Source of the DNA: Sternotherus odoratus
Lineage: Eukaryota; Chordata; Testudines; Kinosternidae
Direction of reading: 5' to 3'
Assembly (NCBI GenBank): GCA_032164245.1
Contig: JAVMKO010000003.1
Coordinates: 70,936,390 to 71,000,389, forward strand
Length of the DNA: 64,000 nt
Positions 34,163 through 47,690 of the stretch are shown piece by piece. The number at the start of each line of letters is the position of its first letter. The first letter of the stretch is position 1. Under the pieces are notes generated by a model that was not told the origin of the DNA, made no database searches, and saw only the letters and a program-made list of their open reading frames with translations. The position numbers were made by a program, and so were the translations under genes.

Positions 34163-37100
34163 TCAAAGTGGATAGCTCTATCTGGTAAACAATAGACGGT
34201 GCTCTGCAGTACAAAATCAAACGCTTGCAATACTTGTGAAACATTCTAGGTGTTCTGCATAGTCAAGGCTTGGTTCAATCAACCATTCACCTCTTAAAGA
34301 AGAAGGTTTGGGTTGTGCTGTGGAATTTGTGACCAAACTAGTAAGATTGTTATGTTGAATAATATACGTATACTGTTCTGAGTCATAAAGAGGCAACAGG
34401 CTGTCAGCAAAGTCAGTGTAAGAAAATATTATAATATAATAGCATGATACAGTTCAGTAAAAATTACAGAGCCACCGAGATTTCGTTTGTCTAGGAGGAC
34501 TTCATTCGTTTTTATTTTCTTTGGCTATTTGGTGTTCCACATGTAGGCCGATGATGATTTCACTGGAAGTGTGATGGTTTTTTTATCCTTCTTGAAAAAA
34601 GGGCATTAGCAGGCCAACTTGTTAACCCATTTACTTTGTAAGAAGGGAGAAAAGATATAATAGATTATAGTCATTTTGACTAACAAGAACCAAAATTATG
34701 CTACTTACTCCTTCTTTTGTTTCTCCAAACTAATTGGATCGCAATCCTAGCAGACAAAGTGACTCTGTAAATAAGCGTATCTAATTACTATGAATATAAC
34801 ACCTTTTTACTTTCCTGTGAAATCAAAACACCTTTCACATCTGGAAAAGTTTCCTTCCCTGGCACACTGCTGCAATTTGTCATTTCTCTCTTACACTAAG
34901 TGGTGAGGTGAGGAGTCATTTAATTGGTTCATTCAAATGTTTAGCAGAGTTGGAAGTTTGCTAATTAAATATAGAAGCTTGTTCTCCCTTTTGCAAACAT
35001 TCATGGAGGGGATGAAAAATTAGGAGAGACAGATGGGGTGAGAAGTAGGGTTAAGGAAGGGAATGAACTCCTCCCTGCTTCCCTATCACATAGAACTCCT
35101 CCTTTTGTTCCAGGGAAATTTGGGAGAGGAGCCATTCACCAGCAACTCTCTGAAGGATTCTTCCACACACCCTCCCAGTGGTTATCTGACTAAGGGTTCG
35201 TACAACATTAATTTGTGAGGAGTCTCTGCTTCTCTTCAGATTGTATGTATGTTTGGGGAGAAAACCCTTTCCCTTGAAGGAGCAGGTGGAAACCTGCTGA
35301 AGTTTCCTAGGCTTTCTGCTCCCTACTGTGGAATTTTCTGTGGGTACAAAGTACAATGTAGCTCATCACCAGGTACAAGAACTGAATACAAGTTTAAACC
35401 AAAGAAAGACTTTAATGGAAACAAAACCAGTTTTCAGAAACGATACATCAGTGTAAATAATTAACTTTAATTTCTTGATTACAAATGGGTTACATACAAT
35501 AATATGCTTTTCAAAAGTGCAAAAATCTTTGCGCGCATATTTTAGAAAGGAACAACTAAGAATACTTGATTAAGTGATTTTGAATTCTGGATTTCCTGAT
35601 ATCTATAAAGGTGGGAGGAAGGAAGAAAGAATTGAGGCCTTTGTTCCTGTCTGAAGCGGCATTCAAATGGGTTTTTGTTTGGAGCAGATTTCATTAATAT
35701 AAAGAGGGTTTATTGTCAGTATTGGAGCTTTTTCTACATTACCAGGGATGTTAGGGATTTTCTTTTCACAGATAAAATAAAGAAATTTGTCAATAGTATT
35801 TTATATTAGTGTTTCCAGGATATTTTCCAGGCCCCAAAGGAGTCCTGAGGGTAACCACAGTTCTTGGCTACCATCATCTGTCCTGTTAAGGCTGACCTGA
35901 ACTGAGCTTACTTTATTGCTACTTGTACGTTGTCCAGTGGCCAGTATTTCTGTGGAAACATCAGGCACTCTTCTTACCTCTTTTTTAGGGGTCTGAGTGC
36001 CTCTGAACAGTCACTACATGAACTAAGGGAGGACCATTCTTACCAGGTCTAGAAAGGAAAATTTTAAAGTTTATATTCCAACATCTAATTTTTGACCCCA
36101 TGGAAAGTTTTCTGCTGCTCTTGAGTGAATCCTGTTAGTGAATGCTTCAGGACTTTTGGGGCTAGAGTAGATTTTCTCAGAGGTCTGCCTTTTTCTTCTA
36201 TTTCTTCAATTCAATCTCTCTTTGTCTGCAGGTTCTTTGCCTAAAGTGCGTAGAAACAGTAGTTGCCAATAAAATATTGGTATTTATCATTAAAGAGTAA
36301 TTAGCTTCTTAAGCAAATATCTTGTTTGCTAAATTTAAACTGGGAATGAATTATGCCCAAAATTTCAAACATCTGGAAACGTGGGGCATAATGGAAACAC
36401 CACACTGCTCTGGACTATAGTAGTGGTGCAACAAACAGCACTGAAATAAAACGGGAAATGGAGGCAGTTGCCTTTATCCCTTTTTTTCAGTGTGCCAGCT
36501 GCTGTATTACTCTTGTTATATTTCAAAGTAAAGGAATCAACTCTGGTTTCATATTTTTGGCTCTCAGAAAATTAAGAGGACATGGAAGATGAAAAGGACC
36601 TGAGTGGTATTTGTAGGACCTAAACATGTGTTAGGAATGTATTCTTTTCCGATTTTTTAAAAATGTGGAACGTTTATAATAAAAATGATTAATTTCCTAA
36701 CACTCCCAGCTTATCATTACTATAGAAATGTAATCATTTGCTGTATGGATAGTAATAATTGTCAGAAAAAATATGTAGTGAAGCAGGTCGGATAAAAGAA
36801 TATCAAGTTGATATCTCAGATCAGGCTGTAGAAAATGATTTGAACTGTTCTGCTGGTAATTTTTGAAACAGCATGAAAGAAGTCCTTTTGGATATAGGAT
36901 GGCCCCTCTTGTTTCCAACATGAAAGCCAATAAGTGGCATTTCCAGAGGGAAATGGTTACTTCCAAACAGCCAAAGATGATAGCCATCAGATGGAGAGAG
37001 AGGAGGAAAACAAAAACAAGGAGGGAGGGGAGAACATCAAAATTGAAGTCCTTTTAGGTCGCCTGTGTCTTTGCACAAACTATTTGCTTTATTGGGCTTT

Positions 37101-37998
37101 GAATAAAACCAAACAGGAAAGATTTTAGACCTGTGAAACTGCCAAAAATTCAGTGGTCTCTGGGAGTTTGACAGTTGAACTACTAGACCTATCTGGTATG
37201 TGAAACTGCTGGAAAGAATTGTTCCACTAAGGAGCCAGTGACGTTACTGCTTGATCTGAACAGTGTGTGCAGATTCCAAAGTCTGTTTCTGAAAACTCAA
37301 AAGGAACATGTGCAGTGATCTGACATCCAATAAGTTGATCCAGTCAGATCAGGTAAAGTATGCGCTTCTTAATTCTTACAATGAATTCTGAAGGACTAAC
37401 ACTAGAAAAAAATGTTACTGCATTTTGAAATCAGGGTGGCATTTCTTCCATATAGGGATATACTCCCAGATCTTAAAATCCGCTTTTCTTTCAATGATCC
37501 ACAATACCTGGTTTGAGTATCATTAAACTTCTACAAAACTCAAAAAATATAAAAAAAAAATTAAAAAACTAGATCAGGAGATAACATATACAACATTTTT
37601 CAATTACATTTATTGTAGGTAAATGAACAGGCAGTAGTTTCCATGTTCTGCATTTCCTCCCTGTGGAAGGCATTTGGGGAGAGGGTTGAGTTGACTGAGA
37701 GTGCTGACTCAAAGCACTCCTAAGAGAATGAACGACTAGTTGAGTAAAACTTTGAAAGAGGAGTCCACTTGAGATCTAATGTAAGACAATGTAAGTATTA
37801 AAAATTCAAAGAAAAAGGAAATCTTCTTAGTTGGTTTCCCTTCTAGGCAATTCCCTCCAGACTTACTTGTTCAGATAATCTGTCCAATGAGTGCATGCTT
37901 GGGAATATATCCAGTTGATTCCTGAGAAAAAGAGGGGTAACTAATATGTAAGCACCGCTGAATAAGTCAGGAGACTGAAGAGAAGATAGAGCATAGAG
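34163..37998. other. Long repeat-poor unique stretch
   Basis: About 3.8 kb without recognised transposons or genes. Open frames are short and unsupported. Possible host regulatory or simply unique intronic DNA. Confidence 0.45.
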
Positions 37999-38463
37999 CT
38001 GGGGTCTCAGACATGCAGCCTGCGGAGTTCTTTGCTGCGGCCCGCCAAGCTCCCCGCACCCCCCTGGAGTTATTTCCTGTGGCCACCAAACTCTGTCGTC
38101 GTCCCCCTCCCCCCCCCGAGTTATTTCCTGTGTCCACTAAGCTCCCCACCTCCGCCTCCTCTACCTGCTGCTCCCCACTCCTCTACCTATCTCCAGGAAG
38201 TTCCCACTGTTTGGTGGCTTAGTGGTTTTCAGATGGGAGGAGCAGGAAGGTGGGCACAAAGGGGAGGAGGGGGAGAAGAGGTGGAGATTTGGGGAAGGGG
38301 TTGGAATGGGGACAGGGAAGGGGTGGGCGGGGTGGGGCCTCATGGAAGGGGTAGTGTGGGGGTGGGACAGGGGCCAGCGGGGGAAGGGGTATCAGTGGTG
38401 CAGCCCTAAGGCCAATGCATTAGTCCTCGTGGCCCTCTTGGTCATTTGAGTTTGAGATCCCTG
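37999..38463. mobile_element. hAT miniature (465 bp) with near-exact target duplication
   Basis: The ends CTGGGGTCTCAGACATGC and TGAGTTTGAGATCCCTG match the CAGGGGTCTCAAAC family. GCATAGAG (37991-37998) and GCATAGAA (38464-38471) flank it, 7 of 8 identical. The interior has a C-rich half and a G-rich half (GGGGAAGGGGTGGG), giving false open frames on both strands. Confidence 0.87.
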
Positions 38464-38509
38464 GCATAGAAAGAGACTGATATAGTTCCATTAGGGAAGC
38501 TGAGACATT

Positions 38510-38798
38510 GGGCTTGTCCTCACTGGGGGGGGGGGGGAATCGATGGCAGATGCGCAACTTCAGCTACGTGATTCACGTAGCTGAAGTTTGCGTATCTGCC
38601 ACCGACTTACCGCTCGTCCCCACGGTGGCGGCAGTTGGCGACGCGCTCCCCCGTCGACTCCAGCTTGCACCTCCCGGCAAGCTGGAGTTCCGGAGTCGAT
38701 GGGGGAGCCGCGGGCGATCGATTTATCGTGTCTTAGTGAGACGCGATAAATCGATCACCAGAAGATCGATCCTGGAGCAGCCTCGTGAAGACAAGCCC
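38510..38798 (+). mobile_element. Palindromic miniature element, copy 2
   Basis: Same family and orientation as 25828-26122: ends GGGCTTGT and ACAAGCCC, the CTTCAGCTACGTGATTCACG palindrome near the left, and CCAGCTTG, CAAGCTGG and ATCGATTTATCG blocks. A run of about 11 G follows the left end. No clear target duplication. Confidence 0.75.
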
Positions 38799-39955
38799 CC
38801 TAGTCATTACTAAGTGAGTAACAAGAACCTGAACATTAGAATTGTGTTCCCGTGACCTGTACGTAGTGAAGAACAGCTTCTCAAGCTAATACAGATGTGG
38901 CTGATCAGGCCAAATGAAAGTGAAAAATTTCAGTCTGCCATAACATAGCATGACTCCCAACAGTGGTCCTTCAGAGCACTTAAATCATGGAACCACAAAT
39001 AGGAGGAATAGATATGTGGTCTATGGGAAGAGTCAGTGAGCTCCTGATTTATGCTCTGTGTTCCCTGTTAGTCAGCAATTTGAGAAACCAGTCCCCACCA
39101 GTTTCTGCCCCAGCCTCTTCCTAACGAAATGACAGGAAGAACGAGAGAGAATAACAATTTAAGATGCGGAAACAGTCCTTAAGTCACCAGCACACCTTGT
39201 TTGGTAAAAAAAAAAAGCAGAACCCAGGCCAATTGAAAACAGACACGAAAAACCATTTCGGCCCCCCAGTCACACAAGTGTGACATCAGAATTTCTACTT
39301 ATGTGTCTGCCCTGCAGCACGTAGGTAGAGAGAAAACCCGAATCCTGCATATCCAGTTTCGTAACCGAGTCTGATCAACTCAAAGTTCTCTCTGCTCTTG
39401 TGTCTCAAAGAGCTCCTGCATTTGCCGGACGTTATGCATTGGTTTGTATTGTTTATAAGTATTAATCATTACTAAATGTTGTACCTTTGTATGTGGGTAT
39501 TGTTTATACTTATTTCTTGGTTATTAGCCTTTTAGTTCTTTTTTACTTATCAAGCATATTAAGTTTTCCCCTTTTAATTGTAAATTGTGATACGCTTGCT
39601 TGTTTTCAATCTAAATTTCCCGCTCTAGAGTGTAAATCAATTTTAAATAAAGCATTATTGTTACACCTAATTTGTGTATCTGCAATTTGCTTAGTGGCTC
39701 CTTCCTATCCTGCATTCTGAACTTATACAATATTGCCACGCACAGCCTGGTAAATAACAGCCTGCTACTTGCCCCTGCGCATACATCCCATGACAATCCA
39801 CAGTCCCCGTATAAGGCTTTGTAGTAGCCAACAGCAATCTCATTGCTAGTTTAAGGGCTACCCTAACTTGTGCCCAAAAGTGTGGGCAGTTTAGCAATAC
39901 AGCCTGTCCAATCGTCCTGCATCCTGAAAGGAAAACAGATGCTGTTTGTAACCAT
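38799..39955. other. Unclassified intronic sequence
   Basis: Nothing recognised. Short A runs near 39207. Confidence 0.4.
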
Positions 39956-40250
39956 GGGTATGTCTTCACTACCCGTCGGATCTGCGGGTAGCAATCGATC
40001 TTTTGGCGATTGATGTATTGCGTCTCATTAAGACATGATAAATCAATCACCAACGGCGCCCCTGTCGACTCTGGAACTCTAGCTCGCCAAGAGGCGCAAG
40101 CTGGAGTCGACGGTGGAGCCCGCCGCCGATTGCCACCGCCATGAGGATGGGAGGTAAGTCGGCTGAAGATATGCTGACTTTAGCTACATTATTCATGTAG
40201 CTGAAGTTGCGTATCTTCGTTCAATCCCTCTCCCTACTGTAGACCATCCC
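39956..40250 (-). mobile_element. Palindromic miniature element, copy 3 (reverse orientation)
   Basis: The order of blocks is reversed relative to copies 1 and 2: ATCGATCTTTTGG and the CGCAAGCTGGAG block come first, then the palindrome (GCTACATTATTCATGTAGC) near the right end. Ends are GGGTATGTCTTCACTACC and GTAGACCATCCC. It is the most diverged of the three. Confidence 0.72.
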
Positions 40251-42479
40251 TAAGATGTGTATGAATGATTTTGGAGAAGGGGCTAGAAATAGTGAGAGAC
40301 ATACTGGGATTTGCCAGCAGCAGATTCCTAATAAATAATAATAATATAAAGTGCAGTGTTTCCTAGAAGGCCATGCAGTGTTTGCCTCTGTTCATATTTT
40401 TATTTATTTATTTATTGTCCTCCTTGTGCACTCTCCTAGACATTAGCCCGGGCTTAAACCACTTAACGTACTACAGCATTTAGTGGTGTTCTTATATGCC
40501 AGCATTATTTTCTTCTGCATTACTTTGTGATAGAAAATGATTGGGTCTTTAGGCAGTAAGAATTCAGGTTTAATACCTGAAGCTAGGTAATGGCCAATTG
40601 GGAATTCTGATGATGATATAAATTTTTAATTGACTCAATCCACCTGGCTATGCACCTGGTTATATACTGTACCATATGTTGTCTTTCACTGTTAACCTTG
40701 TTCTCTTCCCTCATTATTTCTATTTGTTTCTGACATTCATGTTTTGCTTCTCATCTCACATTTGATAATAAACTCTTTGGGGAAGGGACTACTGTTTTTC
40801 TATAAGTTCATACAGTGGCTATAAAAGCCATGCTATGATCCTAATAGGGGCCTCTGTGTGCTACTATAATATCAATTAACACTACTAGTCAGTTGCTTCT
40901 GTTTGGAACACCATTCAATCTCCTTCATTTCCGATACTGTATATTCTATATTGTACAGTACTTTTTGTGGATGTGGGTGGCCTGCATTCAATTTTGATCA
41001 GACATTATGCACAGGCTAGAGCACAAAGTAGTACAGATGGTGTGCAGTGTAATTCTTCTATCCTCTCATAAGTACTCATTGCTATAAACAGTGTAAGGGC
41101 ATCTGAATGAATTTCCTCCAGATATTTGCTGGTGTTTGACTTTCTGGAAAATTAGATAAAGGAAAGTTTAACTCCAGTTTAACAAAACACAGATGGGTAA
41201 ATGTTGCTTTTAGGATTTGGGGAGGAAGAACAGCGATCAACAGTGGACAACTATTTTATTTTTCTAAGAAGTTACAAAGTGTGTAGTCTTGGCCTTTTGG
41301 CTAAGAAAGCATTATCTAAAAGTTATATCACGGACTCTACAAGAGTATATGTTTTGACACTTTTCAATGATTTAATATATTGCTAGCATGAGATTTTTAG
41401 CTTAAGCACAAGACATCATCTGTGTAACTATTTATTAGATTTATTGAACCGTCTTTTGGCAAACTCTTTTAGAATTTATAATCATAGGCTGGCAGTTAAA
41501 CCTAAAGTTCTGGAGCTCACATTTGAGGACTGCAACAAATTTGAGGCCACCAAAGATTGTACATTTTTCACTATGTTGTACTCCGTGAACCACACAGAGT
41601 TTCATATGACTGATTTATCTAAGTACTTTGAAAAAAAAAAGTGTTTCATGAAGAATATTTAAAAGAAATTATTTTTTTCATTTCACCTGAAATTTCTAAT
41701 TTTTCAGCAAAACACTTGAAACATTCATTTTTTCCAGATATTGTTTTGGTGGGAAAAATCGTATTTTCTCACATATTCTTTTCATTTTTGCTCACTGGAG
41801 AGAAGGGGGCAATGGAGTGTGTAGAAATATAGGCCCACATTGGACCTGGGTGAATTGTGGTTTTAAATTTAGTCTGGATATTAGCATGAGCAATAAGCCA
41901 TCTGAATTCGGCTTTAAAAAATGTCACCTATATGGTTCGCATTGGAGTACATCTTAACTTATTCTAGAGCTTCAGGGCTTCTCATTTAAGTGTTTCCTTA
42001 TTCTTTTCAAAGTATAGGGACTCATGTCATTGTACCTTCCCAAGTGATTTCAGATTTAGCTCACACAGATTTGGGTCTGAACTCTCATCTTGGATTGTTA
42101 GTAAAGGTGTTTTTTTCAGTCGAAGCTCACTCTCTGCTTTGGAACTTGCTCCCTCTGGTGGTTCATCAGGCCAGAGTTTGGCAAACATCAGGGCTCAAGG
42201 CAAAGTACCCGTGTTGTGGTAAAACTTTAATCCAAGATTTTAACTGAATCTTTATATGGCAGTGAGACAGCTCCTTGTTTGTGAGTGATGTACTGTTTGC
42301 ATGGAAAATTGTGTGATCACCCATGCAGATAGTAGTATTTTAATTGGGACACTAAGATGCTGTTGTGATATGAAAAGTAAAGTACATACTTTAAATTAAA
42401 TGGTCTTAGTTCCCCAGATCACTCAGAATTAATCCAGACTCCAGAAAGTATTTTCACATTCCCTGTGACTAATCCCCCT
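40251..42479. other. Mostly unique intronic sequence
   Basis: Contains (TTTA)n near 40398-40415 and a short U2-like fragment annotated separately. No gene recognised. Confidence 0.45.
41287..41330 (+). pseudogene. Possible truncated U2 snRNA pseudogene fragment
   Basis: TCTTGGCCTTTTGGCTAAGA matches the 5' part of U2 snRNA (TCTCGGCCTTTTGGCTAAGA) at 19 of 20 positions. The next about 24 bases keep TATCT and TTATATCA against U2 TATCTGTTCTTATCA, with small gaps. The similarity then stops, so the branch-point region is only partly covered and the Sm site is absent. 5'-truncated or 3'-truncated snRNA copies are common products of LINE machinery. Chance similarity is possible for so short a match. 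Confidence 0.45.
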
Positions 42480-42730
42480 CCTGTTATCCCTGGAGTTTTC
42501 CAAGTCTTCTGTTTATAGAATCAAACCAGGACCAACAAACCATGTTGTGAGAAGCATGTGTAGGACCCGTGGATGTTGAAAGGTGTATTGTGTGGAGTGT
42601 TGATCGTTGTAGCAGTGGAGAAATGTCTGCAGGTTTTCCATCTGTTCTTCTGGCAGGTCTGGTTCCCCTTTGAGTTGGCATGTCCTGATCTGTGGGGAGC
42701 TTGCTTCTGATGAGGGGACAAAACAATTGT
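42480..42730 (-). pseudogene. PLE protein fragment (Cys/His linker before GIY-YIG)
   Basis: On the minus strand frames read GNQTCQKNRWKTCRHFST, then NTPFNIHGSYTC and SQHGLLVLV. In PLE proteins a Cys/His-rich linker (TC, C-TC-HIS) and a GSYTC block come just before the VVYLIQC start of the GIY-YIG endonuclease. The match to that order supports PLE origin. The frame is broken (both a 66- and a 90-codon frame share parts), so it is a relic. The RT domain is not present here. Confidence 0.65.
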
Positions 42731-44000
42731 AATTTAAAACATACTGAACTGTTCATGTTAAAGCATATATACTGCTAGCATTGCTTCGCCCTTCACCAAG
42801 TTACTTCATACCTTTCAAGTGTGAAGCTAAGCTCTGCTCACTCTCTAGTCACATGCTCTCAGTTGAGAGTACCAGGTATGTAGCCCCCATTTCCCTCCTA
42901 AACTGTATTCAGAGCAGCAATCCAGGCAGCTGTAATATGGCCATGGGGCAGGGGGGAGCCCTTCCTCTCCCTATCACCCTGTATATCCACAAAAGCTCAG
43001 AGCAGGTTAGCTCAAAATTACATGAATCAACACATTTATAATCTTTGCCCCCTCCCTGATGTCACGCTGTGAGTGTGTGCAAGGATGTTACTAATTTTGT
43101 GGGATGACTATAGCGAAGAGAAGGGTTCCACATTTCACAGTGAACATGGGCAGGGCTGCCTGATTTCTGATGGAAAGGAATTCCTCTGTGGTGGGGCTGC
43201 CTGTGAGACCACCCAGACTCCCGTTAGGGAAATATCCCGTAGAACTTAATACTGAATAATAAACAGCCTATGTAATTTTTAAAGGGTGACATTCACTATA
43301 TGTTACATGGTTCTTTTTAGAGTGATGTCTATATACCTCTGTTAGTTCAACATTATTACATTCTTTAGGACTTTTTCATAACAATCCCCAAGAGCGTCAC
43401 TTGAACACTCTCAGCCCCATAGACCCGGATTAATTCAGCTGTTGTGGAAGGCCACAGAGAGTGGCTGCCCTTGGAATAGCCAGGGCTCTTCATTCCTGGA
43501 AGACTTTAGCTCTCCTTAGAATGATGATTACTGTACACTTTGTCATTTTTTCCTGGTGAAATTTATATACTGCCCACTAGATGGCGGTAACACCACATTG
43601 CAGATAAAAAATGAGATTATGAAATTCACTTTTAAATAGCTTGTGCTTGGGAAATTGACATTCAGATTTCCTATAATACATCACAGGACTGGGTGAGCAG
43701 CAGACAGAACGTTGTATAGGTACAATCGTGCAGGATAAATGTTTTAGAATCAAACACACACACACATGCTGTGCAATGATGTAAGAATATACACAAAATA
43801 AATAGTAGAAGAGGTTGAAGAGGATATGATTATAGCTCAAATGGACAGAAACCAAGAATGTTCAACTTTGATATAATCATTTATGCCTTTATATATGTAT
43901 ATTTTGTACCTGATGGACCTCTTAGCTGATCTCTAGCAACTAAAGATAGATACACCAGACATAGGAGAGATGTATATGTCTCATTAGGAAATTTCACTCT
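42731..44000. other. Unclassified intronic sequence
   Basis: No gene recognised. A (CA)n run lies at 43755-43767. Confidence 0.4.
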
Positions 44001-45325
44001 TAGAATCATAGAAGATTATGGTTGGAAGAGATCTCAGGAGGTCATCTAGTCTAACCCCCTGCTCAAAGCAGGACCACCCCAACTAAATCATCCCAGCCAG
44101 GGCTTTGTCAAACTGGGCCTTAAAATCCTCTAAGAATGGAGATGCCACTACCTCCCTACGTAACCCATTCCAGTGCTTCACCACCCTCCTAGTTAAATAG
44201 ATTTTCTTAATATACAACCTAGACCACCCCCCACCCACTGCAACTTAAGACCATTGCTCCTTGTTTTGTCATCTGCCACCCCTGAGAACAGCCTAGCTCC
44301 ATCCTCTTTGGAACCCTGCTTCAGGTAGTTGAAGGCTGTTGTCAAATCCCCCCCACTCTTCTCTTCTGCAGACTACATAAGCCCAATTCCCTCAGTGTCT
44401 CCTCATAAGTCGTGCCCCAGCCCCCTAATCATTTTTGTTGCCCTCCGCTGGACTCTCTCCAGTTTGTCCATATCCTTTCTGTAGTGGGGGTGGGGGACAT
44501 AACTGAATGCAATACTACAGTTGTGGCCTCACCAATGCCGAATAAAGGGGAATAATCACTTCCCTTGATCCGCTGATAGTGCTCTTACTAATGCAGCCCA
44601 ATATCCCATTAGCCTTCTTGGCAATAAGGGCACACTGTTAACTCATATTCAGCTTCTTGTCCACTTTAATCTCCAGGTCCTTTTCTGCAGAACTGCCACT
44701 TAGGCAGTTTGTCCCCAGCCTGTAGCAGTGCACAAAATTCTTCCATCCCAAGCACAGGACTCTGCACTTGTCCTTGTTGAACCTCATCCAATTTCTTTTG
44801 GTCCAATCTTCCAATTTGTTAGGTCACTCTGGACCCTATTCCTACCCTCCGGTGTATCTACCTCTCCCCACAGCTTAGTGTCATTTGCGAACTTGCTGAG
44901 GGTGCAATTTATCCCATCATCCAGATCATTAATGAAGGTGTTGACCAAAATCAGCCCTAGAACTGACCCCATGGGCACTCTGCTTGATACCGACTGCCAA
45001 CTAGACTTCAAGCCATTGATCACTACGCATTGAGCCCAACTATCTAGATAGCTTTTTATCTACCTTATAGTCAATTCATCCAATCCATACTTTAACTTGC
45101 TGGGAAGAATACCTTGGGACAAAAGCTTTGCTAAAGTCAAGATATATCATGTCCATCATTTTCCCCGTGTCCACGGAGCCAATTACCTCATCATAGAAGA
45201 CAATAAGGTTGGTCAGGCATGGCTTGCCTTTGGTGAATCCATGTTGACTGTTCCCGATCATCTTCCTCTTCTCCAAAAGCTACAAAATGGATTTCTTGAG
45301 GACCTGCTCCATGCCTTTTTTCTGA
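44001..45325 (-). mobile_element. CR1 LINE, 5'-truncated, RT C-terminal half to 3' end
   Basis: The left edge TAGAATCATAGAAGATTATG is the CR1 3' terminus (ATTCTATGATTCT repeats on the coding strand). Moving right, the minus strand reads the 3' part of ORF2. 44784-45023 has SSRVPMGSVLGLILVNTFIN and a FANDTKL version of the RT box FADDTKL. 45076-45276 has NSQHGFTKGKPCLTNLI and YLDFSKAF, the RT motif containing the first catalytic Asp. The catalytic ADD box is changed to AND and there are frameshifts, so it is inactive. CR1 is the dominant LINE of turtles and birds. Confidence 0.9.
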
Positions 45326-47059
45326 AGCTGCTGTGCTAGCATTTGAAAAGGCAAATAGTTTTTCTTTTTGCAACAACTGAAAATTCATATCACTTCCCCT
45401 CCACCCTCTGTCTTCTCAACTCACCCACTTTCTTCCCCTTCCATATGGCAGGTACAAAACAGCCTACAGAAGTCTTAACTTCACACTAACGATGATGAAT
45501 TTTAGTGTATTTTAAAGTTGTGTTTTAGTAATTTAGCAATCCCCTGAATTACTGCTGTCCATAGAACAGAATAGCTACACCTAATTAAAATGTGTAGCAT
45601 GTTTTACCCATGCCGAGTAATATCAAAGCTAATGTAGCAGCTCTATTAGTAGAATTTTTCTCTGGTAGGGAAGGGCAAGGCCCATGGCAACTGTCAGCAA
45701 GTACCATCCCATCTTAAACTCTGATTAAACCAAGCATTTGGCAAATTATGAAAGGTTTTTGAATCAGGAAAAATGTGTGACGCTGATACTCTAAATATTC
45801 TGAACATTCAAACTCATTGTAAAGTCAGGAGGTGAGCAATCTGTTGCAAATTCCCCTTTGAACTCTTCTGAATGTTTCATATGTTTAGTAGTGTTTCTTT
45901 TTATGAAGAAAAAGAAATTCCTCTTTCTTTTATATTTTCCCTTTGTAATAAATATTTCTCAAAACATTATTATGGTTCTCATGGATTATAGTTTCCTTCT
46001 CCTACTCCTTTCATTATCCAAGTGTGGACGTGGCATATATTCAATAAATTTAGGTAAGAGCTGCAAAACTTGAAGTTTCATAGAGAACATCATGCATTTA
46101 TCTTAAGAAAGTTTGTAATTGCAATACCCAGGGACCATGCTGAACAAAGATTGCCATTGTTAAAATGAAGGTCCTTGGGAATAAGACAAAAATGTTCCAC
46201 CTTGTTAGGAAAATTCTATGTTTTCTTTATATAATCTGAGGAATATGTCACTTTTTGCTTCCATTAAAAATATTTAGAAAAAGTATAACTATATTCTGAT
46301 CATAGCGAGTGCTTTGAAGCGCTGGCTGGAGTTAGAACTGCAGAAACAGGGGATTTCAGATCAGAGGTTTGGTTTGTACCCGCTTCTGTTTAGAAAGGGA
46401 ATAACATACAGTAAACAGACACATTTCTTCATGATGAGGAAAAATTGAGTTTTTTAGTGGTTTATTTAGATTTGTCTGCAAACCAACAGCCATCTTATGC
46501 TCTCTATATCCGTATATATTTATCACAATTAATATTTAATAGAATGCTGATCTTTATACAACAACCAATAAACACATTTGCCCCAGAAGACTTGGTAATA
46601 AAATAAATACAAACCCATCCACAATGGGTATTGTAATAATAAAACAGCTTGTCCTACCCTGAGAATCAAGGAAGTCAACAAATATGAACTGAAATGTGCC
46701 AAGATGGGAGGCAAATTATAAAGCTTGAGGACTTCTCATGGAGCATGACCAAGCAACAGTTTTCTCTCTTGTGCCAGCTCCATTGTTTCTACCCATTGTA
46801 ACTGTGGCAGAGACATCCACTTATGTAATCCAGTTGTAAACTATTTAGGGCTTGAATTCTACTCAGAAACCTACTGAGCTAACAATAAATGGAATGAGAT
46901 TTTTGCAACAATTCTGACATTGTTTTTGGTCACCAATTTTTTTTTTTTTTTCTGACAAGCTCTTCTGGGGGTAATCAGTGCAGATCCCGGAGTATTGATG
47001 TCATCTGATCCTGCAGTGCACTGCTATTTAATTCTAGAATCCTTTGTAGTCTCAAGAGC
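45326..47059. other. Unique intronic sequence
   Basis: No gene or confident repeat. A T-rich run lies near 46938-46951. Confidence 0.4.
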
Positions 47060-47690
47060 AATTTGGCTAAAATGGCTAATGCAGTCATTGGATATATAAA
47101 CAGAAATATCAAGTAGGAATAGAGAGGTTTTTTCACCTCTGTACTTGGTGCTAATGCTCATGGAATAGTTTATCCATTTCTGATGGCCACAATTCAAGAA
47201 GGATATTGATTAATTGGAGAAAATAAATAAAAAGAGCCACAAGAATTATTAAAGAAATGCAAAGCATACCTTATAGTGCTAGCACCAGTTGTTTAGCTTT
47301 AAAAAAAAAAAAAAAAAAAACTTAATAAGTGACTTAAATCTGTCTAGAAGTACCTACATTGGGAACAGAAATTTGATAATAGAGGACTCTTAAGTCTAGC
47401 AGACAAAGGTATAACATGGTCCAATGGCTGGAAGTTAAAGCTAGTCGTATTCCGAATCAAAATAAGGTGCGCGTTTTTTAATAGTGAGGGATAGTTAACC
47501 ATTGGAATAGTCTACCAAGGGTTTGGTGGACTATCCAAACCTAGATATTTTTTAAATCAAGATTGGATTGTGATGGCTGCTCTATTTCAAACAGGAATTA
47601 ATTCAGGGAAGCTGTATTGCCTGTGTTATAAAGGTCAGACTAGATGATCACAGTGGTCTCTTCTGACCTAATAATCTGTGTATCCTCTAT
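47060..47690 (+). repeat. CR1/L3-clade LINE 3' fragment
   Basis: The end reads GTCAGACTAGATGATCACAG, TGGTCTCTTCTGACC, a tail typical of CR1/L2-clade LINEs. Upstream text (CAAGAAGGATATTGATTAAT, AGTGAGGGATAGTTAACCAT, GGAATAGTCTACCAAGGG) follows the expected RT-to-3' order. A run of about 20 A at 47301-47320 lies inside, perhaps a separate short insertion. No intact frame. Confidence 0.7.
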
